From assembly GCA_027576995.1 (NCBI GenBank), contig JANBQC010000095.1:1-60673 (forward strand): 60,673 bases of DNA, in the 5' to 3' direction. This stretch comes from Dimargaris cristalligena (Eukaryota > Kickxellomycota > Dimargaritomycetes > Dimargaritales > Dimargaritaceae). Positions 21,177 to 35,129 of the stretch are shown here, piece after piece (within the stretch, counting starts at the first letter, position 1; the number at the start of each line of letters is the position of its first letter). The translations under genes and the position numbers were made by a program. The notes under the pieces are model-generated. The model saw nothing but the letters and a program-made list of their open reading frames with translations. It did not search any database and had not been told where the DNA came from.

Positions 21177-23134
21177 GATGATAAAAGTAAGGTGGTTTTT
21201 TGGGCTGGGGTCGGGGGGTTAAGTAAAAACAGGGTTTTAAAAAAGTAAAACGGTAAATAATTTAGTGGCAGTGGGCTAGATACGGTAGAGTAAGACGAGT
21301 TAAAAAGTAATATCTATAAAAATTAACCTATATACACAGACCGGCAGGTCTCGAAAAATCTATAAAACTGGATAGTCAAAATTCAAAATGAAAGCCGCCA
21401 GTATATATATTATTTTTTAGGCTGGATCAATCTAAAAAAGAATAGACAAAACTATATGTAAATCACAAGTAGAATTAATGGTCAAAACGAATAATAGGGC
21501 GAAACGTTTTCAAAAACCAAATGCTGGTGATATAAATAAGTGGCGGTTGACTTCCAATTAATAAACTGGTGTTAGACTGGGTGAATATCGGCTGTGGTAA
21601 GGTTGATTTTGAATAGCAGAAGAGGGGAGCGGGGGACCATTTATATATGTTCATTTTTCGGGGCATAGGGCGGGAATGGTTCCTGTTGAGTGGTTGGGTT
21701 TTCGGGAAGGTACCAAAGTGGCCGACGCCGCACCTAAAAATTAGCGCAGGAACTAAAACTATGCAAATCGAAGGAACGCCCCTTTTGGTTAAACTAAACA
21801 AAGGGAGGCGGGATCGGGTAATATTCTCCACCGAAGGCATCGAAAGAAGCCAAAGCAAGGAGGTGGGGATAGTGTGGGCCTATGGCTAGCCGGCTCGGAA
21901 CTCCTCGACCTTTCCCTAAATTATCCCCCTCTCCCCACTTACAGAGATCCTTGGGCTCTTCTTTCTCCACCTTCTCTTTCCCTGTACCCTCAAATCTAAG
22001 GCGACACCAGTCAATTGGGTCAGCCCAAGGATATGCGAATAAAGTACTCCTGTTCTGTGCCACGGATCTCATCAATATCTAATTGGCGAGTATAGCAGAG
22101 GGGACGGGAAGGTAGGAGATCGAATACAGCGGAGTTTGGCTTAAACCATTTGCCAGAATAGAGCTGGAGGAAGGGAAAAGGGCTGCTAAGCATTGGATGT
22201 TCGCTGGCCTCATTGAGGGCCTCGAGCTATTTTTGGGGGCCGTACCCGCCTATTGGATGGGTGGGGAGGGATGAAAGAGGGATCGGACGAAAAGGCTAAA
22301 GACCCTTCGTTGGGCATATGATTCCCAGATCCTTTGTCCTCTGAAACGGGGGTTCCCGAAATATATATATATATATATCAGAGCCCGGGTCCATTGAGTG
22401 GTCCAAAATTCCGCCTATAAGTCCATGGTGTGGCCCTCGCGGTTAGTATGGCCGCGGCTCATACCTTGGTGTAACTTTTACTGCGAAACCGGATATAAAT
22501 GTATAGGGCTAAGCATGGGCCATTACACTAATGTACTATTTTATTCGAGCTGAAAGAGAGGGAGAGGGAGGCGTCATGACTAATTGGAACTACTCTGCAT
22601 TTTTCCGAACCCCGCCATGGAAGCCGAAGGTGGGTTTCCGATATCCCTCCTTCCACCTCCTCTGCCCCCCTCCTGACCACTCTAAGCTTGGATATTTGAC
22701 CGAAGGCTTACAGTCCGAATCTTCTCGGATCTTATATTACATCAGTGAGATATAAAGCAAGGGCAATAGTTGAAAAGCCTGAGCCCATCCTCGATAATAA
22801 TTACAATGGCACTGCCCAATCTATCCGTAACTTCCGAAAACCAAGGATTATATTAGTCAGTGGGGGTTTATACAGACACACACACAGGCCACGTACTTAT
22901 CGCCAATTACATTAGCCAGTTTCAACCTACTCCTTCAATAAAAAATATAAAGTCCCCAGCTATACCACCCAAGGCGTGGTGTCGGCGTCCCCCTCGATCA
23001 ATAGGGCAGAGAGGGGTAAAAGGTCTATAATTATTAGCCCCAAAACAATTGCTTTATTCAAATCCCATTTTTTTTAAGAAAATAATGGACCACGAGAGTG
23101 TGAAGGGGGGGGGGTGGTTACTTCCTCGCCCAAC
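21177..23134. other. Intergenic region
   Basis: Nearly 2 kb without a supported gene. It has an AT-rich 5' flank of the repeat-protein gene and a TA microsatellite at 22361-22378. Frames around 21475-22080 overlap each other on both strands without a domain. Confidence 0.5.
22361..22378. repeat. TA microsatellite
   Basis: Nine AT dinucleotides in intergenic sequence. Similar TA runs are at 6174-6192 and 38590-38609. Confidence 0.9.
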
Positions 23135-26100
23135 CTACAACGACTGTCCAGCCATAATCGCTTGGTAGGCCTTTTGGTCCTGTTGCATTCGACACATGAC
23201 TTGATACCGGCGCCCATGGATAGTTCGTTCCCGGTCCGTTAGACAGGGCAGGACCACCCGGCCGGGTGGGGGGCGCATATGTCGCATAGCGGTAAGCAAG
23301 AACTGCGGGTCCGTGCCGGGAGTTGGGAGGGGGGGTATCGGGAATTTGACATTAGGAGGGGATCGTCGGGCCCCGGACTGCTCGTTCAGTGGACAGGTAG
23401 GAGGGGCTGGTGACTTGGCATCCACTGTTATTGTCGCTGTCGCTACCGTTGTTTCCATTGCCTCCGCTGCTAACTCGGCGGCATAGCCACACATGGCCGA
23501 CCCCAAAACGACTTCGGCCCCTTGGTCCACCTGCGGTACGTAAACCGGCCGACCCGTCACATCGGCGTGTATCTGGACAAAAAGGTCGTTTTGGGCCCAC
23601 CCACCCGCCATTACTAATTCAGTGATGACATGCCTCGGCTGCTGCCCGAGCGGCAACTCCGCCGCCGAAACATGGGGACCCTCCGCATGATGGGTAGTAA
23701 GATTACCCTGCTTAGGCTTAGGTTTGGGTTGGGGCCCGGTGAGACGGTCGATAATCTGGCGGGTGCCGTAAGCCAGGGCCATACAGGCCGCCAGATACAC
23801 CTTGACTAGGGCGAGGGGATTACCGTGATCGTTAGAGGACCCTTCGTCCAGGGCAAGGCCCACGATAGCCCCCCGCAAACTGGCGTCGCTGAGTGGAGAA
23901 CGATTTCCGTGCCAGTCGGGGAGAAAATGGTACGTTTGGTGGTCAATGAGATCCAAGTACCCCCGATAGGGTTGCTCCAGCTGGGTCACCAGTGTGGGTA
24001 ACTCTAACCCGGGGCTCTGGTGACGAGGGGAGGAGGAGGAGGGGGTAGCCACCGCCTCCCGAACTAGGGCATTAAGGTAGTCGTAGACGGCTGAAGTAGG
24101 TTTAGCGGACTGTAGTTTCCCTCTAGGAGGTACTACACAAGCAGTGCCACGGCCACTTTGTCCGGCAAAAGGATTCCCCGATAGAAGAGCGGACGGGGAG
24201 TGGCCTTGCCGTATAGCCTGATACAGCCAAGGGTAAGCCGGGTGCTGGCTTACTAGGTAGTCCACCAAGGCCCCCGTGGCACTCTGCCCCCCCTCCGTGA
24301 GCCACAGGCCGGGTACGGCAACGTTGTAGTATGGTCCCCAAATACCCGACACGAAGAGGGGCTGGGGGTGGGCGGCTAAATGGCACGACGAAGTACCGCA
24401 CGTAATTACTAGGCGGTGGGTCATTTGGTCTACCAGTGCCGTGGTCCCGGAGGAAGCAGCCGCATGGCCATTAGGGGGGTGGCTGTTTTGATTCGGGGTA
24501 ACGGCTGCATCAGCCGGGTTCATGGTGAGGACCGTCCCAATCCAGCCCGCGTAGGCATCAATGACCGCCGAACCCACTCGGGTTTGGGTGGTCAACCCTA
24601 ATTCACGAGCTGCTTGGGGGGTCAAATTGCCCACCCAGTCGCCGGCCCGATGGACTAGTTCCGCGGGATCACCACTATGATTATGATTATGAATATCATG
24701 ATCATCACCACCACCCCATGCCTTTTCGGTATGGACCGTACCGCTGTGGCCACCAATCCGCTTATAGTGGTCAACGGTTAGGTCGGCCAAACCGATATCC
24801 CGCAAAAACGCCCCGTCCCAACCCCCTCCACTAGAATCAGCTGGGACGGTCCCGGGGGGCAGATAACCCCATTTACAAATTAGCGAACACGTGGACCGTG
24901 CCGGCCGACCGGTACAGCGAAAGGTCAGAAAGTCGGATAGACTAAAAAAGTGCATCGAATCCCAAACGCGTTGGCCGGATTCGGACGGTACGGCTGAGGT
25001 TGGAGTTGGGGCTGGGGCTGGGGCTGAGGCGGAGGTCGAATTCAAGTTTGAGTTTGAGTTCGGGGCCTCCGAGTTGGGTGGGTACGACGGCCGGGGCTGG
25101 TGGCGTCCGGGGTGATGATGGCCGTGATCACCCCAGAGGCAGTACTCTTTCAGCCACAGAATCTTGGGTAGTTCCATTTCAATGGACATTTGGCCCCCCA
25201 CATACCGAAATACCCGTTGGGCTCCCACGGATGACCGACTAATACGAGCGGTTTGGTCGGGCGCTCGGTGGTCCATCCATAGGACAACATTAAAAGCATC
25301 TCCATCTTCACCAGCATTATCAGCCGCATCATCATCATCATCTTTCGTGGAACCATCGGCCTCTTGACGTAAAGGACACGGTGAGCCGGGGCCTCCTTCT
25401 TCCCCGCTCTCGCCCCTTTCCCCCCGTCCTTCATGGTCGTTCATTTCCCCAGTCCCCCCTTCAGCCCCGCAAAGTCGGTGGATACGGGCCCTTAAAGCAG
25501 TCTGGGAGACCCCAATAGGCTGCCATTGTTCAGCCGGGGCCTGGGACAGGGTTGGGTAAGTGGTAGTGGTGGTGGTGGTGGTATTATGGGCGGTAGGAGT
25601 AGAAGTGGGCGTAGGCGTAGTTGGGGGAGGCTCCGCCAAGACCACTAGAGAACAAGTGGCGTCGAAACCAATCCCGGCGACTTGGGTAACATCAAAAGCA
25701 ACCCCCTCCGGTGACTGCTGCAGTTGCTGTAACCGGTGGTGGTGCGCTTGGGCGGTTTGGAGACACTGTTGCACACAATGGCAAACCGCTTGCCAGATTT
25801 CGGTACTGGATTGGACGCATTGACGCACGCTAACGGCTTCCGAAGAGGTTGAAGAGGAGGAGGAAAGAGTAGAATGAGGGGGACCTCGGAACACGGGGTG
25901 CCAGTTGGTACGGGTGGTAATGGCCTGTTTATGAAGGGCCACCATTTGGGCCGAAGAGGAGGCGGGAACGGAAGCTGCGGAACTACTACTACTACTACTA
26001 GCAGCAGTCCCTTGCGAGCAGGTCGAAGACGCCGTTTCGTCTCTTTCCACCGGGGATGGTGGAGGGGCTAGGGCAAAGAGACCCGCTCGAACGGAACCGG

Positions 26101-26143
26101 TACCGACATCCACTCCCACATAGTAGCGCATACGGGAAGGCAT
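23135..26143 (-). CDS. FGGY carbohydrate kinase (D-ribulose/pentulose kinase type)
   Basis: 1002-aa single exon. The start is the ATG at 26141-26143 (MPSRMRYYVG); the frame is open further upstream but has no ATG. The N-terminal FGGY lobe begins YYVGVDVGTGSVRAGLF, followed by VAGIGFDATCSLVVL and VVLWMDHRAPDQT. The C-terminal lobe has VITCGTSSCHLAAHPQPLFVSG, GLWLTEGGQSATGAL, LPDWHGNRSPLSD, and the ATP-site ELVMAGGWAQNDLFVQ followed by GRPVYVP and GAEVVLGSAMCGYAA. These match the FGGY/YDR109C group, which phosphorylates ribulose or similar ketopentoses. Family members are usually about 550-600 aa. The extra length is low-complexity insertions (Ser, Thr-Pro, His/Asp-rich and acidic stretches) placed between conserved blocks, so the fold is probably intact. 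The substrate is inferred. Confidence 0.9.
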   Translation of the reverse strand: MPSRMRYYVGVDVGTGSVRAGLFALAPPPSPVERDETASSTCSQGTAASSSSSSSAASVPASSSAQMVALHKQAITTRTNWHPVFRGPPHSTLSSSSSTSSEAVSVRQCVQSSTEIWQAVCHCVQQCLQTAQAHHHRLQQLQQSPEGVAFDVTQVAGIGFDATCSLVVLAEPPPTTPTPTSTPTAHNTTTTTTTTYPTLSQAPAEQWQPIGVSQTALRARIHRLCGAEGGTGEMNDHEGRGERGESGEEGGPGSPCPLRQEADGSTKDDDDDAADNAGEDGDAFNVVLWMDHRAPDQTARISRSSVGAQRVFRYVGGQMSIEMELPKILWLKEYCLWGDHGHHHPGRHQPRPSYPPNSEAPNSNSNLNSTSASAPAPAPTPTSAVPSESGQRVWDSMHFFSLSDFLTFRCTGRPARSTCSLICKWGYLPPGTVPADSSGGGWDGAFLRDIGLADLTVDHYKRIGGHSGTVHTEKAWGGGDDHDIHNHNHSGDPAELVHRAGDWVGNLTPQAARELGLTTQTRVGSAVIDAYAGWIGTVLTMNPADAAVTPNQNSHPPNGHAAASSGTTALVDQMTHRLVITCGTSSCHLAAHPQPLFVSGIWGPYYNVAVPGLWLTEGGQSATGALVDYLVSQHPAYPWLYQAIRQGHSPSALLSGNPFAGQSGRGTACVVPPRGKLQSAKPTSAVYDYLNALVREAVATPSSSSPRHQSPGLELPTLVTQLEQPYRGYLDLIDHQTYHFLPDWHGNRSPLSDASLRGAIVGLALDEGSSNDHGNPLALVKVYLAACMALAYGTRQIIDRLTGPQPKPKPKQGNLTTHHAEGPHVSAAELPLGQQPRHVITELVMAGGWAQNDLFVQIHADVTGRPVYVPQVDQGAEVVLGSAMCGYAAELAAEAMETTVATATITVDAKSPAPPTCPLNEQSGARRSPPNVKFPIPPLPTPGTDPQFLLTAMRHMRPPPGRVVLPCLTDRERTIHGRRYQVMCRMQQDQKAYQAIMAGQSL

Positions 26144-26902
26144 AATGGAAACAGTAGAATAAAACCCGTGGCAGTTTTGAGGGCAATACGGAAAAAGCAG
26201 ACGAAGGTCGGGAAGGATACCTCTACCAGCTGAGCTGGGCTGGCCTTCTTTCAACGAGGGGGTTCAGATAAAATTCGGACTGCTGGAACTCGCTGGGTGG
26301 GAGGAGCCAACTGGCATGCTGATAATATATAAGGCCTATTATCATTTTACGAACGGGCTTTATGACGTTATCCTTAGACACATCATCCGTTCCAATATCT
26401 GGTGAGCTATTCGCCCACCGTTTCCCCACTTTTCTCAGGAAACAACGATTAACGTGAATAAGCAGAGAATATAGCACCTATCACACAACCGTATCTCGAT
26501 ACAGAAGTGTTCAATTAAATATCATATTTAGAATGAGCCAACTATTATAGCATCTTGTCCCCCCTTCCCATTCTACGCTTGGTAATGCTCAAGAATCGGT
26601 CGTCCAAATTTACAACATACATACATTTAATGATTCGTTCACACCGTTAAGTAGTTGTTTTGATTTTTGGAACCATTGATTTTTCATACTCAATGTCCGA
26701 AACATATACATATTAGCTATAGGCACTAACTAAACCAATTGCCATTCTCTAGGATAATCAATTCTGACCCTACGTGCATCTTTGCCACCCGCTCGATTCG
26801 GAAAATATCAGCGTACAAATGGGTAGATTCAATTAGGATTCGGGTGTCAAAACGAGTCAGGAAATTAACCGAGGGGGAACTCCCCCCCCTATATCTATTC
26901 AT
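26144..26902. other. Intergenic region
   Basis: 5' flank of the kinase gene and 3' flank of the squalene epoxidase gene. No exon is supported. Confidence 0.5.
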
Positions 26903-30613
<3,711 letters not shown>

Positions 30614-32749
30614 ATTGCGGTAATGGGTATGCGGGGCAGAAGAGCGAGGAAAGGTGACAGAGACGGGTGGAGGAGAAGATAAAGGAGTTCTATTTGGCCA
30701 AGGGTGTTAAAAAGGCGGAGGGGAGGGAGAAGGGGGGGTTAGAAAGAAGAAAGGGTCTATACTTTTTTGTGAGGCTAGTTTGCTGGGAAGGACTAGTGAG
30801 TTGTTATATAAGGTCGACTGGACATGATGCATACATACATGGGACGGGAGGGGGGGCTTTATATTGTGCACAGTGGAGGTTGCTATAGGAGAAATGAAAT
30901 ATGGTATATATTATTTATTAGTTGGGATATGTTCGTTGTCGTATCGCCCCATCCACACACCACAACATGATGGGCGTAGGCCATTTTGACGGGCAACTCC
31001 TTTCTTCCCCGCTTGTCGCTCAACTAGCACCAAAGCCGCGCCCATGTAACGAACGAGCCAATCGCGTGGTCGAAATAGTGGGGTGATGCACTTCCCAATC
31101 AATGCGCATATATCCTACTTTCGGCCCGTTTCATAAACCCAGCCTTAGGAAACCCCTTTCATCACATGCCAGTAACTCAAGAAATAACTATTGCCCAGTC
31201 AGTCAGTCTTAAAAATATATGGCCCTCTCTCCAAAACGACTAAACTACACCCCTCTTTCGCTATCCGCTGGGCCGTGTTAATATGGGGGAATAATAACCG
31301 AATATAAGCATATATGCATATACTCACATACAACAACACCCACAAATTCCGGGATGGCGTGGCTGCTATATAAAAAAGGGCCAGTCTGGCCTGACCCGCG
31401 AAAGAAAGACCGACATACACCTGGTCCAATCCCCGGAACTCCTAACTCCGGCCGTAACCGACTGTCCTTCGCTGCCCCACCGGTTCCACCCGGGAAATCC
31501 TTCCCTTCCCCTCCATTCCTTAGACCTTCTCCCCATACCTCCTTCATATTACTTGGAAGCCCCCCGTAACTGCGGTGAGATTAACAACCCATGTTTCCTA
31601 TAAACAAATTGAACTTTCTTCCTTGGGTCTGTGAGCTGCAGTGTTCCTCCCCCTCTAGCGAACCCTTTGGTTGAGCCACTTTAGGCCTCTGGTTTCCTCT
31701 GGATGCCAAAGTTATTAATTAACCGAAGGTACCCGGATCCCACCCAATTGGATAACATAGTTAATCCCGGTGGATCGATGTCAACTTGAACTAGCCGCTA
31801 GCTATAAAGTATTCCGCGGTACGAAGAATGGCCAAGTAAGAGTTGGTCGGGCCAACCGGGGCCGTGGTTGGCAAACTAAAACACCAATGCATCTCTTCCG
31901 CCCCCTTTCCCAAATTCAAGCTAAGTGGTCGTCGGATTATATAGCTCGAACCGAAATAGTCGCCGCCGGGCTATGAAAAATCAATAATAGTGGGAGGAGA
32001 TATTATTACCTTGATATTTTATCCATATCCAGCCCACCGATTGAGACGGACCGCATATAAAACGAAAGAACTTTGGCGACCCAGGTGTATTAAGCTATTC
32101 TCAGCTGTTCTGGCCACAGCAAACAGGAACAGCTGCCTGATCAATTTCCATAAGGGGAAATGGCTGGAAGCTGGACCGAGCAGGTAACACGAACTAATCC
32201 GTGCTACTGTCATCAGCCATAACTAATGGATGAAATGCAAAATGGTGTGTGGTGCGTGTTGCCTAAATTGGCAAGGAAAGCCAAGAGAGGCATTGTCCCA
32301 TTCATTGACCACACCGGTCTTCGTGTTTCGTTGGTTGGGGAGGAATCCAATAGTCGTTTGGTGGCTCCTTCTCCTTTTCCAATGCAGCTCAACGCAGACC
32401 GCCTCCCCACCTGAGCAACAACCACATCCTCTTCCCTTTTTTGACACTCTGCCTTGGAAATAACAAAAGCCATTAACTAATACTACTGAATTATACCTTT
32501 AACTACCAAGCCGGGTCATTTTTCACCAATTGTCGCAATTACCTTTCAATACATGGCCGTCTCTTGCAACTAGGGCATTCCATTTATATATTTTCTATTT
32601 ATAAATTGCGGATTATTCTAGCATTCCGTATAAGAGCCCATTTCTACATATTACCTTATCTTACGCCCCTCCCACTTCTCACCCTTGCATTTCCACATAT
32701 ACACCTCCCCCCTTCTCCCTGCCTCGCCACATTCCAAAAACTATCCAAC
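30614..32749. other. Divergent intergenic region between ERG1 and DPH3
   Basis: About 2.1 kb with no supported exon; it must hold both promoters. TATATA/TATAAA-like boxes lie around 31369-31376 and 32583-32605, the latter suitable for the plus-strand DPH3 gene. Short frames at 31278-31570 overlap on both strands and show no domain. Confidence 0.5.
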
Positions 32750-32995
32750 ATGGCCTCCTTCTACGACGAAATCGAAATCGAAGACCTCGAGTTTGACGAA
32801 GCGAACAAACTGTACCATTACCCCTGTCCCTGCGGTGACCGGTTCGAAATCACCGAAGAGGAGCTTTTCGATGGCGAAGATATCGCCCGGTGCCCGAGCT
32901 GCTCCCTCATTATTCGCGTCATTTACGAACCCGAAGATTTCCAACGCGACGACGACGGCGGTACCATATCCCTAAGCGACCCTATTAGCGTCTAA
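32750..32995 (+). CDS. DPH3: Diphthamide biosynthesis protein 3 (CSL zinc finger)
   Basis: 81 aa, single exon. The whole protein is the CSL-type zinc finger: [17 protein letters not shown], then Cys26 and Cys28 (PCPCGDRF), and Cys48 and Cys51 ([13 protein letters not shown]) as zinc ligands, with the name-giving CSL triad at 51-53. DPH3/Kti11 donates electrons to the Dph1-Dph2 radical enzyme for diphthamide on EF2 and also serves Elongator tRNA modification. The length and all ligands fit the family. The start ATG (CAACATGG) is chosen because the conserved MASFYDE begins there; the longer in-frame extension is leader sequence. It is convergent with the HP1 gene. Confidence 0.96.
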   Translation: MASFYDEIEIEDLEFDEANKLYHYPCPCGDRFEITEEELFDGEDIARCPSCSLIIRVIYEPEDFQRDDDGGTISLSDPISV

Positions 32996-33881
32996 ATTTT
33001 TTCATGTTCCTTTTACCATTTACCTCCTTCCCTTCCCATCCCAACTCTCCTTCTGCCGTCACTATGGTCCAGGTTTCAGCAAAAGCACCTGGGTGTGGAG
33101 ACCGTCGCCACTACTACTGATCCATACGCCCTCCCCCTGTACACAGCCCCAGGGTTATATATGTGCAGGCTTCCGTCACTGCATTAACTCGATTCTTTTC
33201 CCTCGGTGTAGGGTCTACTCTATAATTTATTTGTATTACTCGGGGGTCCATTTGTACATAAACCACTACCCACCCTCTTTAACTCACCCACTTCCCATCC
33301 AAATATCGATTTTTTCAAACGTTGGTTTTGCGAATAAAGCCCTCGCTCGCCCATCTACATGGTTGCGTTAAAATATATTTTATTATTCATTGAATATATA
33401 AAAATGGATGAATCATACCTTGGTATTGGGCGAGATACTACCAAGCCCCAGATATAGATAAGTTGGAGAAAGGGCGTATCTTCTCAGTAGACCCGCTCAA
33501 CAATAATGACCGGTCCAAGCAAGCCAGCATGCTCCAGACATTTAAATTACGGAAAGGGGAGACTTAAAACGAACCTTTACTAGAACATTGTGTGTTTTAA
33601 AAAAACAGGCAGTCCATAACTAACCCACATCGCGTCCAACTTAATATGCAGTTATACTCGATAAATGGACATACATTATAGTACGAATGGAGAAGAGAAT
33701 CGAATAACGGTAACAGTACCAGAAAAAAAAAGAAAAAGAGGTCAGCGGCGAATATAAAGAGGAATTCGGAAGCCCAGTATATAAATTATTTTTATACACT
33801 AAAAATAAAGAGAGAGGATGAGAGCCGCCAGGTAGCGCCAACCCCCCCCCCTCCTACGTCAACTAGGGAGTATCTCAGGCA
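32996..33881. other. 3'-3' intergenic region
   Basis: Between DPH3 and HP1, both ending here. It is AT-rich, with AATAAA-like signals near 33335, an A-tract at about 33724 and a C homopolymer near 33842. No gene seen. Confidence 0.5.
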
Positions 33882-35129
33882 TTAATCCGAATCATCCTTC
33901 GTCGCCTCTTCATCTGCTTTAGCGGTAGCCGCCTTGGCAGCGGCCTCTTTGGCAGCCTCCTTAGCCGTAGGCCGCTTGAAGTGCAGCTTACTTTCGTAGA
34001 AAGAGATGATGGTCTGGGGGCATTTATGGTTGACGATATCACTCCGATGGCACGTCAAGCGGCCGTTCTTCCACTCCAGGTGAATGTAGAGACCGTCTTC
34101 GGTGTGTTCGACGTTCACCACTTGTTTAACAGAGTCTTCCCAGGACTCGGCATCGGGGTCGGGGAATGCGACCTCGTCGTCCATGGGGGTAATGGAAATG
34201 GTCGGCGATTGGGCCGCCAGGGAGTTACGCTTACGCTTGGCCCGGGGGGTGGCCTTGGCGGGGGAGTTCTTCTTGTCGATACTCTTCCAATAGGCATCTA
34301 CCAGATCATGGCAGAAGCTAGGTTAATGGGTGAGAAGGGATGCGCAATAAAACCAGGTGTATCGATACGCTCATAAATTTCATTAATATTCGGCAATTAT
34401 TACTTTTTTTTAAAAAAAAAAGTACGTGTTTGATCTTGACTACGAAGATGACTTGTGATGCAACATATATAAAAATCTACATACTGTAGAGGATAAGAGA
34501 TAGGTCCCTGATATAAGAAATCTAGTTAAATGGGACTTACACGTTATCCTCTCGTTCCCAAGTATTATCTTCCTCGCCGTAGCCTTGCCACTTGAGAAAG
34601 TATTCCGTCTTGCCCTAGAGAGAGGGAGAGAGAGAGAGAGAGAGAGTCGCCAGCAATCAGACAATGTGATGGTGGAGAACATCGGAAGGGGTTAGTCCAA
34701 CATCGCGGTAGGAATGGACCGGGTCTACTACTATCATCACCGACTTTCTAGTAGACTTCGGATACGAATAAAAATCACGCGAGTATATATATATATATAT
34801 ATATATATGGGGGATGAGACTAGAATGAATCAAGCTAGGCAAATGTTAGTATAGCTTACCCCCTTCGTTCGGTGCTTGATAATCTTTTCGACCACGTAAA
34901 CCTCGGAATCCTCGGAGTCTTCGACCTCGTCGCCATTAACCTCGGCCTTTGCTTCTTCGGGTTGGGAGGCTTCATCACCTTCATCAACATCGTTATCCTG
35001 GGCAGCCACTAACTTGGATTTGCCGTTGGCTTTCTTCGACGGTACGACCTTGACCGTGGAGACGCTGACGCTTTCGTCACTGGAATCGACACTCATGGCG
35101 CGAGATTTCTCGGCGGTTTTCCGGGCCAT
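33882..35129 (-). CDS. HP1-type heterochromatin protein (chromodomain plus chromoshadow), three exons
   Basis: Exons in coding order: 34860-35129, 34541-34614 and 33882-34317, total 259 aa, with phases matching at each GTAAG..AG junction. The N-terminus is Ser/Glu/Asp-rich. The chromodomain spans about 76-128 (EVYVVEKIIKHRTKG joined to GKTEYFLKWQGYGEEDNTWE). Cage aromatics are Tyr78, Trp99 and Tyr102, so binding to methylated H3K9 is expected. A basic hinge follows (KKNSPAKATPRAKRKRNS). The chromoshadow domain (about 183-245: SWEDSVKQVVNVEHTEDGLYIHLEW ... CPQTIISFYESKLHF) mediates dimerisation and partner binding. The tail is Ala/Lys-rich and ends DDSD. This is the Swi6/HP1 architecture of heterochromatin silencing. 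The ATG at 35127-35129 is the only ATG in frame near the start. Confidence 0.93.
34617..34646. repeat. GA microsatellite in HP1 intron 1
   Basis: A GA run lies directly against the exon 2 acceptor; on the coding strand it is a CT-rich tract ending CTAG, so it serves as the polypyrimidine tract of the intron. A TA microsatellite (34784-34808) lies in the same intron. Confidence 0.8.
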
